From Gemmatimonadota bacterium (GTDB lineage Bacteria; JAAXHH01), in the NCBI GenBank assembly GCA_009835325.1, contig VXWP01000030.1, positions 1 through 60,218 of the forward strand: a stretch of 60,218 nt of DNA, given 5' to 3'. Both the position numbers and the translations under genes were made by a program. Positions 7,648-15,952 of the stretch are shown here, in pieces. The notes under the pieces are model-generated. The model made no database searches, was not told the DNA's origin, and saw nothing but the letters and a program-made list of their open reading frames with translations. Positions within the stretch are counted from its first letter, which is position 1. The number at the start of each line of letters is the position of its first letter.

Positions 7648-10391
7648 TTCTCCTCCAGAGGAATGGTAGCGACCAGACGGGCTCCCGCGCCTGGTTTCGA
7701 GTGCACCTTCATACGGCCGTTCAGCGATTCGAGGCGTTCCTGCATATCGATCAAACCGATTCCTGTTTCATTCTGATCGGAAAGTGTATCTGCAAGATCA
7801 AAGCCCTGGCCGTTATCCTGTATTGATAGTTGCACCACTTCACCATTGCGTTTCAAGCTTACATCAACGTGAGAGGCTTGTCCGTGTTTGGCACAGTTCG
7901 TCAGCCCTTCCTGCAGTATACGATACAGGCAGATATCGAGTGGATTCGAGATCGCTGTAGTATCCATGCCAACGTATGAGACCGGTATCTGAGTTTGTTG
8001 CGTGAAACGCTTGCAAAGTCCTTCCAATGCTGAATTCAGCCCGACTGTATCCAGTGTCGGAGGACGAAGATTATGGGAGATCGCACGTAGTTTCTCCAGC
8101 GTATCGTCGGCCAGTACTACAGCGTCATTCAGCCGTGCTGCAGTGTGATCGGTATTCCCGGACAACTCGTTCCGGGTTATCTCCAGGCTCATTTTCAGCG
8201 CCGTAAGCGCCTGTCCGGTATCATCATGGAGATCCCGCGCCAGCCGACGTCTTTCAGATTCCTGAATGTTGATGAGTCGGTTGGAAAGTCTCTTGAGGCG
8301 TTGTGTCTGCATTCTCAGCGATGTATTTGCCTTTATGTTTTTCAGCACCATCTCCAACTCGGCAGCCAGTACCAGTAACTGTTCTTTTTCTTCGCCGGTA
8401 AAGGGCTCTTCCGAGACTTTGGCTCCAATTGCGATACAACCTTGAGTATGCAATTCACCACGTAGTAAGATGATGAGTTCGTAACCGAGATCTGAAACCC
8501 GATTCCGGACATAAGGGTCTTCAGACTCGACTAATGGTCGTTCTGGAGACATCAGCTTCAACAACGCTTCGATTTGGCCAATTGACGCACTGAAGAAGGC
8601 TTGGTCTTTTTTGGGCTCACTGTTGAACTTCTTGTTTACGTCGTACCAGGCAACCGATATCGACTTCCGAGGTCCATCGTTGAGGTAGATTGCTACATAT
8701 GAGATGTCCAGCACCTCGAGCAGTTCACTTCCTGTACCATTAAGAAGGGCGTTTCGATCCTGAAAATGCGTTAACTCGCGTCTGAGCCTGAAGAGTCGCT
8801 GCCGGTTCTCGATTTCATCACGAAACAGGTATCGGTCTATAAACCGGATGACGGCTGGTTTTGCCAGGGTCCAGCCTCCGACGAGTATCAGGATGAATCC
8901 CGCGGTAACAACCATAATCAACAGGTCGGAGACTTCTACACCAGTAGCCGCGAACGTTATCGTTTCATAGATAATCAGGAGCAACCCGAGACTCAGCAGG
9001 AGATTCACACCCTGGTTGGATATAAATTGCCGAAGGCTTTTTCCGACGATGAACCTGAGGCCGAATACCCGGTGAGCCAGCACTGAATATGCAAAGGAGA
9101 GCGGCAAAATGCACTTCAACCCGACGAGGACAACATGATCGAGCAACCAGACGAGCAACGGAAATATGGCACCTTGCAGCGGTACCATAACCCATGTGAC
9201 CATGAGTGTGCCTGGTTGAGTTATGGTCCAAACCGGTGCTAAAACGAAGGCTGACACAAATCCGACGTTGATGAACTGCAGGCGCGTGTACTGCTGTCGA
9301 CGCGCGACGGATCGTTGGGCGAGAAGCAGGCAGGCCGCTATTAAAACAACAAGAACGGGTAACGCAGGGACTGGAACGGATTCAACCAGAGAGATGATGG
9401 TTTGTATCGAATCACTGTTCCAGCCATTGGTCAGACTTAGAAGATAGATAATTCGAAGGACGATCCAGGCGAAGAACGGTATCAGAATCCACGACGCCCG
9501 TTTTCGCATCCATGATCCGAGTTCGGTTTCGGTTGGGAATACGGTCAGGATGCTGAACAGGAGCCAGAACTCAAGGAAGTAAGCCAGGGTAATGACGAAT
9601 ATACTGAGTGATAATATCCAATCAGGCCAACCGGCGATCATGGGATGGAATGCAGGCGACACGGAGAGCGCTGTCGCGAGAAAGAGCAAGGCGCATTGAA
9701 AAGCGGTTTTATTGCCTGGACGCCTGAACCCCATCCACGTTCCGAAGACCAGCAGGACCATTGGAAAGATCAGATAGGGACCTCGCTGGAACCAGGTCAT
9801 CGCGCCTGCGCTCAGTACGAGTTCCTCCTGATTGACCTCGACGGCGTACCGTACATGTTCTGTGGCCTCAAGCGTGAGGATACCGTTTTGCATATTGCCG
9901 TCGCGAAGCCAGGCGAGATTGAATTGGTCACCGGGCTTGCTCCGCAAACGCGCCTGGAAATAGGCTTCCGGACGTGTCCTGAGATCCGTCCCATCGATGG
10001 AGATCACCAAATCGCCCGGTCGCAATCCGGCTCTGTCCGCAGGGCTGTCCGCGTCTACTTGCGTGACTTTAATACCGCCGTCCTCGCGTATGCGAACGAG
10101 ATGGAACCACGTGCCCTCCTGCAGATTGTTCACCGCGCTTTTCGTCAGTCCCTTCGTCTGTATCATTTCATTTCCGAAGAACTGGATGCCCGGCGACCAG
10201 TGCTCGATCTGTGTAAACCGGACCAGCGTCCACACGACCAGACCCATCTGTGCGCATAGCGCAACGACAAGCGTGCTGAGCAAAAAGTAACGCAGTCCGA
10301 TTGTTTTTAGAGGTTTCAACGGTAGGCTACATGGATGAGTAGGCAACGGACAAACGAGATGCCGCAAACCGGAATCTTCGTATCCTGCCAT
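7644..10391 (-). CDS. Membrane sensor histidine kinase with periplasmic PDZ domain
   Basis: In this 915-residue kinase a first helix (about 33-58) is followed by a PDZ domain (about 95-175, with ADRAGLRPGDLVISIDG), which should be periplasmic. A block of roughly nine helices follows (about 195-535), then a GAF-like region (about 545-690), then a HisKA_3 domain with phospho-acceptor H722 in ARDLHDDTGQAL. The C-terminal HATPase has an N-box (LQEGLTNCAKH) and the glycine boxes DNGQGFD and GIGLIDMQERL. It belongs to the NarX/DesK-like class and should phosphorylate the coupled NarL-type regulator. The start is uncertain because no strong ribosome binding site precedes the ATG at 10391. A PDZ on the outside suggests that misfolded envelope proteins or peptides could be the signal; that is inference. 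Confidence 0.88.
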   Translation of the reverse strand: MAGYEDSGLRHLVCPLPTHPCSLPLKPLKTIGLRYFLLSTLVVALCAQMGLVVWTLVRFTQIEHWSPGIQFFGNEMIQTKGLTKSAVNNLQEGTWFHLVRIREDGGIKVTQVDADSPADRAGLRPGDLVISIDGTDLRTRPEAYFQARLRSKPGDQFNLAWLRDGNMQNGILTLEATEHVRYAVEVNQEELVLSAGAMTWFQRGPYLIFPMVLLVFGTWMGFRRPGNKTAFQCALLFLATALSVSPAFHPMIAGWPDWILSLSIFVITLAYFLEFWLLFSILTVFPTETELGSWMRKRASWILIPFFAWIVLRIIYLLSLTNGWNSDSIQTIISLVESVPVPALPVLVVLIAACLLLAQRSVARRQQYTRLQFINVGFVSAFVLAPVWTITQPGTLMVTWVMVPLQGAIFPLLVWLLDHVVLVGLKCILPLSFAYSVLAHRVFGLRFIVGKSLRQFISNQGVNLLLSLGLLLIIYETITFAATGVEVSDLLIMVVTAGFILILVGGWTLAKPAVIRFIDRYLFRDEIENRQRLFRLRRELTHFQDRNALLNGTGSELLEVLDISYVAIYLNDGPRKSISVAWYDVNKKFNSEPKKDQAFFSASIGQIEALLKLMSPERPLVESEDPYVRNRVSDLGYELIILLRGELHTQGCIAIGAKVSEEPFTGEEKEQLLVLAAELEMVLKNIKANTSLRMQTQRLKRLSNRLINIQESERRRLARDLHDDTGQALTALKMSLEITRNELSGNTDHTAARLNDAVVLADDTLEKLRAISHNLRPPTLDTVGLNSALEGLCKRFTQQTQIPVSYVGMDTTAISNPLDICLYRILQEGLTNCAKHGQASHVDVSLKRNGEVVQLSIQDNGQGFDLADTLSDQNETGIGLIDMQERLESLNGRMKVHSKPGAGARLVATIPLEEK

Positions 10392-10416
10392 ATTTCAATG
10401 CAATGGTGTAATTACA

Positions 10417-10445
10417 TACATAGTCGACCAGCGGGTTGATGTCAA
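10417..10445 (-). promoter_or_regulatory. Candidate promoter of the histidine kinase operon with overlapping palindrome
   Basis: On the minus strand a perfect -35 TTGACA (plus strand 10440-10445) is followed by 17 bp and TATGTA (plus strand 10417-10422), a 3/6 -10. It is about 26 bp upstream of the kinase ATG. The -35 sits in an inverted repeat GTTGA-TG-TCAAC at 10435-10446, so a repressor or activator could act here. Confidence 0.4.
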
Positions 10446-10486
10446 CTATGGGTGATGGGATCAGTCTGGCGCAATGGCCTAAAACC

Positions 10487-10516
10487 TTGACACCTGAAGC
10501 CGGATCGCAACATATT
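10487..10516 (+). promoter_or_regulatory. Candidate sigma70 promoter of the EF-G-like gene
   Basis: TTGACA at 10487-10492 is followed by an 18-bp spacer and CATATT at 10511-10516, a 4/6 match to TATAAT. It lies about 95 bp upstream of the GTG start at 10611 and is divergent from the kinase promoter. This is the only consensus -35 on the plus strand in the gap. Confidence 0.4.
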
Positions 10517-10610
10517 AGAGTTTTCCCTGAAAGTTGACGGTCGTACAGACGATCTTACTGAAAAAAGCGTAATACTAAGGAAAGCGCAGTCCCGAAGAGG
10601 AGGGGTGTTC

Positions 10611-12692
10611 GTGAAGGAATATAACATCGAAAAAATCAGAAACATTTGCCTCGCGGGCCACGGGGGGAGCGGCAAGACCTCCCTGGCGGAAGCCATGCTC
10701 TTCAACACCGGCGCCACGAACCGGCTCGGTAGCGTGGACGACGGCAACACGGTTTCGGACTACCGCGAGGAAGAGATCGAACACCGCATTTCCATGAACC
10801 TGACGCCGCTGTACTGCGAGTGGAACGACCACGACCTCCATATTCTCGACACCCCGGGTTATTCCGATTTCACCAGCGAAGTGCACTGCGCGATGCGCGT
10901 CACCGACAACGTGGCCATCGTGGTCAAGGCCATCGAAGGCATCGAGGTGGAGACGGAGCGCGCCTGGGAATACGCGGATCAGTACGGCCTGCCCCGCATG
11001 GTGGTGGTCAATCTCCTGGACAAGGAACACGCCGACTTCTACGACGCGCTGGGCCGCCTGCAGGAACGCTTCGGCACGCAGGCCGTTCCTGTCCAGATTC
11101 CGATTGGAGAGGCCGATGGATTCTCGGGTGTCGTCGACCTGGTCGCCATGAAGGCGGTGACGTTCGTGGGCGGCGACGGCAAGGGCAAGCGCTCCGAGAT
11201 CCCCGGAGACCTCGCCGACCAGGCGGAGGAACACCGGGAAAAATTGGTAGAAACCGTGGCGGAATCCGACGACGAACTGCTGGAGGTCTACTTCGAAGAA
11301 GGCGCGTTGACCGATGAGCAGCTCCTCGAAGGGTTGCGCAAGGGGGTGAAGGACGGCGCCATCTTCCCCGTGCTGGCGACGTGCGCCTCTGCAAACATCG
11401 GCGTCTCCGGCGTGATGGACGCGGCGGCCGCGTACATGGCTTCTCCGGCGGACCGTCCGGCGGTGTCGGCAACCCCATCGAGCGGCGGCGAGGAAGTCGC
11501 GCTGGACCCGGATCCGTCCGGCCCGCTGGCCGCGCTGGTGTTCAAGACGGTCTCCGAGGCCCATATCGGGGAACTGACCTACTTCCGGGTTTTTTCCGGA
11601 GAAATCAAGCACGGCGGCGACGTGTACAATTCAACGAAGAACACGTCGGAACGGTTCGGCCAGATCTACCACACCAACGGTCACGCCCGCAATGAACTGA
11701 ACGTCATCCGCGCCGGCGAGATCGGGGCCACCGTGAAACTGAAGGACACCCACACCGGCGACTCCCTGGGTACGCGGCAGAAGTCCTTCGGCCTGGAATG
11801 GGTGGACTTCGCCGAGCCCGTGGCGAACGTGGCCATCCTGCCGAAGAGCAAAGACGACGAGGAGAAGATCAGTACCGGCCTTTCCCGGCTTCACGAAGAG
11901 GATCCCTCCTTCACCTTCCGGTACAATTCCGAGATCAAGCAGCTGATCCTGGCCGGGGCCGGTGAAATGCACCTTGACCTCATCGTAGAGCGCCTGAGCC
12001 GCCGTTTCGGCGTGGAAGTCGAGATGGTGCAGCCGCGCATCCCTTACCGGGAAGCGATCAAGGGCAAGTCCGAGGCCCAGGGCCGGTTCAAGCGGCAGAG
12101 TGGCGGTCGCGGCCAGTTCGGCGACGTCTGGTTGCGCGTGGAACCCAGGCAGCGCGGTGAAGGGTACGAATTCGACAACGGCATCGTCGGCGGCGCGGTC
12201 CCCAGCCGGTTCATTCCGGCCGTGGACAAGGGCATCCAGGAAGCCATGGTGGAGGGCGTGGTCGCCAAGTATCCGGTGGTTGACCTGAAGGCCACGCTGT
12301 ACGACGGCTCCTTCCACACCGTCGATTCGTCCGAAATGGCCTTCAAAGTCGCCGCGTCCATGGGGTTCAAGAAGGCCTTCTTGGAAGCCCGTCCCGTCCT
12401 GCTCGAACCGATCTACGAAGTGGATGTGGTCGTCCCCGAAGACTACATGGGCGACGTAATGGGCGATCTTTCCAGCCGGCGTGGCCGCATCCTGGGCATG
12501 TCGCCCCGGGGGAGTAACCAGGTGGTCCGGGCGGAAGTGCCCCTGGCCGAACTGTATCGGTACTCCACCGTGCTGCGGTCCATCACGCACGGTCGCGGAA
12601 GCCATGCGCGGAAATTCGTCCGCTACGAGGAAATGCCCAGGGAAATCGAAACCAAGGTCATCGAAGAGTCCAAGGCCCTGGAAGAGGAATAG
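10611..12692 (+). CDS. Elongation factor G-like translational GTPase
   Basis: The 693-residue protein has all five EF-G domains: GTPase (about 1-275), beta-barrel domain II, then domains III, IV and V (IPYREAIKG, FKRQSGGRGQFGDV, EPIYEVDVVVPEDYMG). It belongs to the EF-G paralogue group (T. thermophilus EF-G-2 type) rather than canonical FusA, because its P-loop reads GHGGSGKTSL at residues 16-25. G3 is DTPGYSDF. The G4 motif, normally NKxD, reads NLLD at 134-137, so the conserved lysine is absent. Two in-frame GTG codons open the frame; GAGGAGG at 10596-10602 suits the second (10611, spacing 8) better than the first (10605, spacing 2). Its role in translocation, recycling or stress is not known from sequence. 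Confidence 0.88.
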   Translation: MKEYNIEKIRNICLAGHGGSGKTSLAEAMLFNTGATNRLGSVDDGNTVSDYREEEIEHRISMNLTPLYCEWNDHDLHILDTPGYSDFTSEVHCAMRVTDNVAIVVKAIEGIEVETERAWEYADQYGLPRMVVVNLLDKEHADFYDALGRLQERFGTQAVPVQIPIGEADGFSGVVDLVAMKAVTFVGGDGKGKRSEIPGDLADQAEEHREKLVETVAESDDELLEVYFEEGALTDEQLLEGLRKGVKDGAIFPVLATCASANIGVSGVMDAAAAYMASPADRPAVSATPSSGGEEVALDPDPSGPLAALVFKTVSEAHIGELTYFRVFSGEIKHGGDVYNSTKNTSERFGQIYHTNGHARNELNVIRAGEIGATVKLKDTHTGDSLGTRQKSFGLEWVDFAEPVANVAILPKSKDDEEKISTGLSRLHEEDPSFTFRYNSEIKQLILAGAGEMHLDLIVERLSRRFGVEVEMVQPRIPYREAIKGKSEAQGRFKRQSGGRGQFGDVWLRVEPRQRGEGYEFDNGIVGGAVPSRFIPAVDKGIQEAMVEGVVAKYPVVDLKATLYDGSFHTVDSSEMAFKVAASMGFKKAFLEARPVLLEPIYEVDVVVPEDYMGDVMGDLSSRRGRILGMSPRGSNQVVRAEVPLAELYRYSTVLRSITHGRGSHARKFVRYEEMPREIETKVIEESKALEEE

Positions 12693-12776
12693 CGGCGGCG
12701 TAGTAAGCGCGGCGGGAAGGTCTCGGCACGAACATGTGCCGCGAGTCGCCGGACCGACGCACGAAAGTCTGAATAA

Positions 12777-13757
12777 ATGGATCCTTTACTTAAAGTAGAT
12801 AACCTTTCGACCCACTTCCTCACCCGCGGCGGTGCGGTGCGTGCCGTGGACGACGTCAGTTTCGAGGTGGCGGAAGGCGAAACGGTGGGCATCGTGGGGG
12901 AAAGCGGTTGCGGCAAGAGCGCCACGGTGCTTTCCATCATGCGGCTCATCCCGAGCCCCCCGGGCCGCATCGTCAGCGGCAACATCCTTTTCCGGCCCGG
13001 CGCCGACGAACCCGCGGTCGACCTGCGCACCATTCCCGAATCCGAAATGCAGGAGATCCGGGGCAATATCGTCTCCATGGTGTTCCAGGACCCCATGACG
13101 TCGCTCAACCCGGTGCTGACCATAGGGTGGCAGCTGCGGGAACCGCTACAGCTTCATCTCGGCCTCGACAAGAAGCAGGCCACGGATCGCAGCATCGAAC
13201 TGCTGCAGATGGTCAACATCCCGAGTCCGGAGCAGCGCCTGAACGACTACCCCCACCAGTTCAGCGGGGGGATGCGGCAGCGCGTCATGATCGCCATGGC
13301 CATCGCGTGCAACCCGAAGCTGCTCATCGCCGACGAGCCGACCACGGCGCTGGACGTCACCATACAGGCGCAGATCCTGGAACTGATGATGAAGCTCCAG
13401 GAAGAACTGAACATGTCCGTCGTCATCATCACCCACGACCTCGGCGTGGTGGGCGAGGTGTGCGACCGGGTGATCGTCATGTACGCCGGCCGGATCATCG
13501 AATCGGGGCCGGTGGACACGCTGCTCGACGATCCGAAGCACCCCTATACCCACGGGCTGCTGCAGTCCGTGCCCAAGCTGGGTCCCACGGTGAAGGAACG
13601 CATGGAACCCATCGACGGCGTGCCACCGAACCTGATCCAGCTGCCGCCCGGCTGCCGGTTCGCGCCCCGGTGTCCGAGCCGTTTCGACCGGTGCGAGGAA
13701 GATCCGGCGCTGAAGGACGTGGCCTCGGAGCACGACTGCGCCTGCTGGCTGTATTAA
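12777..13757 (+). CDS. Oligopeptide/dipeptide ABC transporter ATPase, OppD/DppD type
   Basis: The 326-residue ATPase has Walker [11 protein letters not shown], signature FSGGMRQRV, Walker [13 protein letters not shown] and a C-terminal oligopeptide-transporter extension with [17 protein letters not shown]. It would energise uptake of peptides or nickel together with OppF, which follows after 15 bp. No permease or binding-protein genes are adjacent on either side, so these ATPases serve permeases encoded elsewhere or act with several. The four-cysteine tail (two in GCRFAPRC, then RC and CAC) is usual for the family. The sequence does not distinguish peptide from other Opp substrates. Confidence 0.88.
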   Translation: MDPLLKVDNLSTHFLTRGGAVRAVDDVSFEVAEGETVGIVGESGCGKSATVLSIMRLIPSPPGRIVSGNILFRPGADEPAVDLRTIPESEMQEIRGNIVSMVFQDPMTSLNPVLTIGWQLREPLQLHLGLDKKQATDRSIELLQMVNIPSPEQRLNDYPHQFSGGMRQRVMIAMAIACNPKLLIADEPTTALDVTIQAQILELMMKLQEELNMSVVIITHDLGVVGEVCDRVIVMYAGRIIESGPVDTLLDDPKHPYTHGLLQSVPKLGPTVKERMEPIDGVPPNLIQLPPGCRFAPRCPSRFDRCEEDPALKDVASEHDCACWLY

Positions 13758-13772
13758 ACCCTGGAGGACGCG

Positions 13773-14741
13773 TTGAACGAGCCTCTGCTGCAACTGGACA
13801 ACGTAGTCAAGCACTTCGAACTGGAAGAAGGGATGGGCCGCAAGGAGGAAGGCGGCACCGTCCGGGCCCTGGACGGCGTCTCCTTTTCCATCAATCGCGG
13901 CGAGACCTTCGGCCTGGTGGGCGAGAGCGGCTGCGGGAAGTCCACCCTGGGACTGACCGTGTTGCAACTGTACCGCCCCACGGCGGGGAAGGTCTTCTTC
14001 GAAGGCAACGACCTGGCGGACATGTCCGAGGATGACCTGAAGCCCATTCGCAAGCGGCTCCAGATGATCTTCCAGGACCCCTACGCCTCGCTGGACCCGC
14101 GCATGACGGTGGGGAACATTGTTCAGGAACCCCTCGACATCCATCGTGTGGGCAACCGGCAGGAACGCAGGACGAGGCTGGTCAGTCTCCTCGAGATGGT
14201 GGGACTGGGCGAGGCCTACGTGGACCGTTATCCCCACGAGTTCAGCGGCGGCCAGCGGCAGCGGATCGGCATCGCCCGGGCCATCGCGCTGAACCCGAGC
14301 CTGATCATCTGCGACGAGCCGGTTTCCGCCCTTGACGTGTCCATCCAGGTCCAGATCCTGAACCTGCTCCAGGACCTGCAGAGCGAGCTGAACCTGACCT
14401 ATCTGTTCATCGCCCACAACCTGGCCGTCGTCGCCCACATCAGCGACCGCATCGGGGTCATGTACCTCGGCAAGCTCATCGAGGCGGGCCGGACCGACGA
14501 GGTGACGGACAACCCCCAGCACCCCTACACGCAGAGCCTGCTTTCCGCCGTACCGGAAATCAGCAAGCGGCGTCAGAAGCAGCGCATTCAGCTCACGGGC
14601 GACGTCCCCAGTCCGGTCAACCCGCCCTCCGGCTGTCGTTTTCATCCCCGCTGCCCCATCGCGAAGGCCGACTGCGCCGAGCACGAGCCGGAACTCAAAC
14701 AGAACGACAGCGGCCATTGGGTGGCCTGCCATTACGCCTGA
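13773..14741 (+). CDS. Oligopeptide/dipeptide ABC transporter ATPase, OppF/DppF type
   Basis: The 322-residue second ATPase of an Opp-type importer has Walker [12 protein letters not shown], signature [10 protein letters not shown], Walker [13 protein letters not shown] and the C-terminal [16 protein letters not shown] motif. It starts with TTG at 13773, with GGAGG 5 bases upstream. It would dimerise with the OppD-like protein 15 bp upstream. Its stop codon lies inside an 18-bp tandem repeat (14737-14790) whose period is a multiple of three, so the frame just past the stop is repetitive. Confidence 0.88.
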   Translation: MNEPLLQLDNVVKHFELEEGMGRKEEGGTVRALDGVSFSINRGETFGLVGESGCGKSTLGLTVLQLYRPTAGKVFFEGNDLADMSEDDLKPIRKRLQMIFQDPYASLDPRMTVGNIVQEPLDIHRVGNRQERRTRLVSLLEMVGLGEAYVDRYPHEFSGGQRQRIGIARAIALNPSLIICDEPVSALDVSIQVQILNLLQDLQSELNLTYLFIAHNLAVVAHISDRIGVMYLGKLIEAGRTDEVTDNPQHPYTQSLLSAVPEISKRRQKQRIQLTGDVPSPVNPPSGCRFHPRCPIAKADCAEHEPELKQNDSGHWVACHYA

Positions 14742-14790
14742 GGCGCCGCGCATACCTGAGGCGCCGCGCATACCTGAGGCGCCGCGCCCG
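14737..14790 (+). repeat. 18-bp tandem repeat, three copies, across the oppF stop codon
   Basis: The unit CCTGAGGCGCCGCGCATA occurs at 14737-14754 and, identically, at 14755-14772, then at 14773-14790 with the last bases changed (about 15/18). The first copy contains the TGA stop of the OppF-like gene. Each unit carries the palindrome GGCGCC. No T-run follows, so this does not look like a terminator. Confidence 0.85.
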
Positions 14791-14806
14791 CACAACTAAT
14801 CCGAAC

Positions 14807-15952
14807 ATGTCCTCTTCCTCTCCTTCCGGCGCGCCTTCACGGCCGCGGTACGACGTCATTACCTTCGGCGAGACGATGATCCGGTTCTCGCCCGTGGACG
14901 GCGAGATGCTGGAACAGGCCGATTATCTGCGGGCCGACGCGGCGGGCACGGAATCCAACATGGCGGCGGCCCTGGCGCGGATGGGCGCCGGCGTAGCCTG
15001 GGTCTCCGTCCTCCCCGCCCATCCCGCTGGCCGGTGGATCGCCTCCAGACTGGCCCAGCACGGGGTGGACACGTCCCACGTGGCGTGGCAAGGCGACCAG
15101 GACGAGCCGTCGGGTGGACAGACCGAGCAGGGCGATCAGGCCGGGCAGTCCACGCGGCCCAGTCGGCCCAAGCGGACCGGCGTATTCTTTCTCGAGCCTG
15201 GTTCGCCGCCGAGAGGCAGCCGGGTTGTCTACGACCGTGCCGGGTCCGCGGCGACCGGCATGACGCCCACGGTGGTGGAACAGGCGCTCCGTTCCGGCGC
15301 CCGGATCGTGCATACGTCCGGCATCACGGCTTCCCTGAGTGCTGATTGCCGCGAGACGGTCGCCCGGGTCCTGGGCAACCGCGCGGAGGGTGGTTACCGG
15401 ACCTCATTCGACGTCAACTACCGTGCCAAGCTGTGGTCGCCCGAGGAGGCCCGCGCCGTCCTGGAAACGATGCTGGGCGAGGTCGACATACTCGTATCGA
15501 CGTCCGACGACGCGGCGTTGATCTTCGGGTTGGACGGAAAACCGGAGGAAACCGTCGAAGCCCTCCACGGGCGGTTCGGGAACGAGATCGTGGTGTTGAC
15601 GCTGTCCGAGGGCGGGGCCGTGGGCTGGTCCGCGGAGACCGGCTTTCTATATACGCAGCCCTACGTGGTGGAACCGGTCGATCGGCTCGGCGCCGGCGAT
15701 GCATTCGATGCCGGCCTGCTGTACGGCCTGCTGCGCGAAGATCTCGCGAACGGGCTGTCATACGGCACCGCGCTGTCCGCGCTGTGCCTGTCGGAACGGG
15801 GCGACATGACGTGGTCCACGCTGGAGGAAGTGAAGCGGTTGGCCCGTCCGGTCCGTACCGTCCGGTCCGCCCAATCTGCCCAATCCGCATCGTCCGCACC
15901 ATCGGGGCCGTCCGCATCGCCCACACCGTCCACTCGGACCGCGGGATCATGA
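14807..15952 (+). CDS. PfkB-family carbohydrate kinase, 2-keto-3-deoxygluconate kinase-like
   Basis: The 381-residue ribokinase-fold enzyme would phosphorylate a sugar acid or sugar with ATP. The N-terminal strand (YDVITFGETMIRFSP), the AAGTESNMAAALARMG substrate region and the C-terminal DRLGAGDAFDAGLLYG anion-hole/catalytic-base motif are intact, and FDVNYRAKLW is typical of KDG kinases. The ATG at 14807 gives the conserved N-terminus; the open frame extends upstream only through the tandem repeat. Two low-complexity insertions are odd. One (about residues 96-122) sits before RTGVFFLEP, and the other is a tail of about 33 residues of Ser, Ala and Pro. Its TGA overlaps the next ATG. The exact substrate is not certain. 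Confidence 0.8.
   Translation: MSSSSPSGAPSRPRYDVITFGETMIRFSPVDGEMLEQADYLRADAAGTESNMAAALARMGAGVAWVSVLPAHPAGRWIASRLAQHGVDTSHVAWQGDQDEPSGGQTEQGDQAGQSTRPSRPKRTGVFFLEPGSPPRGSRVVYDRAGSAATGMTPTVVEQALRSGARIVHTSGITASLSADCRETVARVLGNRAEGGYRTSFDVNYRAKLWSPEEARAVLETMLGEVDILVSTSDDAALIFGLDGKPEETVEALHGRFGNEIVVLTLSEGGAVGWSAETGFLYTQPYVVEPVDRLGAGDAFDAGLLYGLLREDLANGLSYGTALSALCLSERGDMTWSTLEEVKRLARPVRTVRSAQSAQSASSAPSGPSASPTPSTRTAGS
15090..15178 (+). repeat. Low-complexity insert in the sugar kinase
   Basis: This is a stretch rich in GACCAG/GATCAG and GGACAG codons encoding Gly-Asp-Gln-rich sequence. It interrupts the kinase between VAW and the conserved RTGVFFLEP strand. It is in frame and has an approximate three-codon period, as in the bactofilin repeat at 35737. 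Confidence 0.5.
15850..15946 (+). repeat. 9-bp-period repeat encoding the kinase C-terminal tail
   Basis: Successive 9-mers such as TCCGCCCAA, TCTGCCCAA, TCCGCATCG, TCCGCACCA and TCCGCATCG run to just before the stop codon. They encode Ser/Ala/Pro-rich triplets beyond the end of the conserved kinase fold. Confidence 0.65.

Noticed and set aside
14737-14790. Terminator in the GGCGCC-rich repeat after oppF
   Set aside because: The palindromes are 6 bp, repeated, and lack a U-tract; the tandem-repeat explanation is sufficient.
13146-14795. Long open frames antisense to the Opp ATPases, and likewise at 25368-27965 and 38373-40535
   Set aside because: They lie opposite strongly conserved genes, have arginine/proline/histidine-rich translations with no recognisable domain, and are the usual by-product of high GC.
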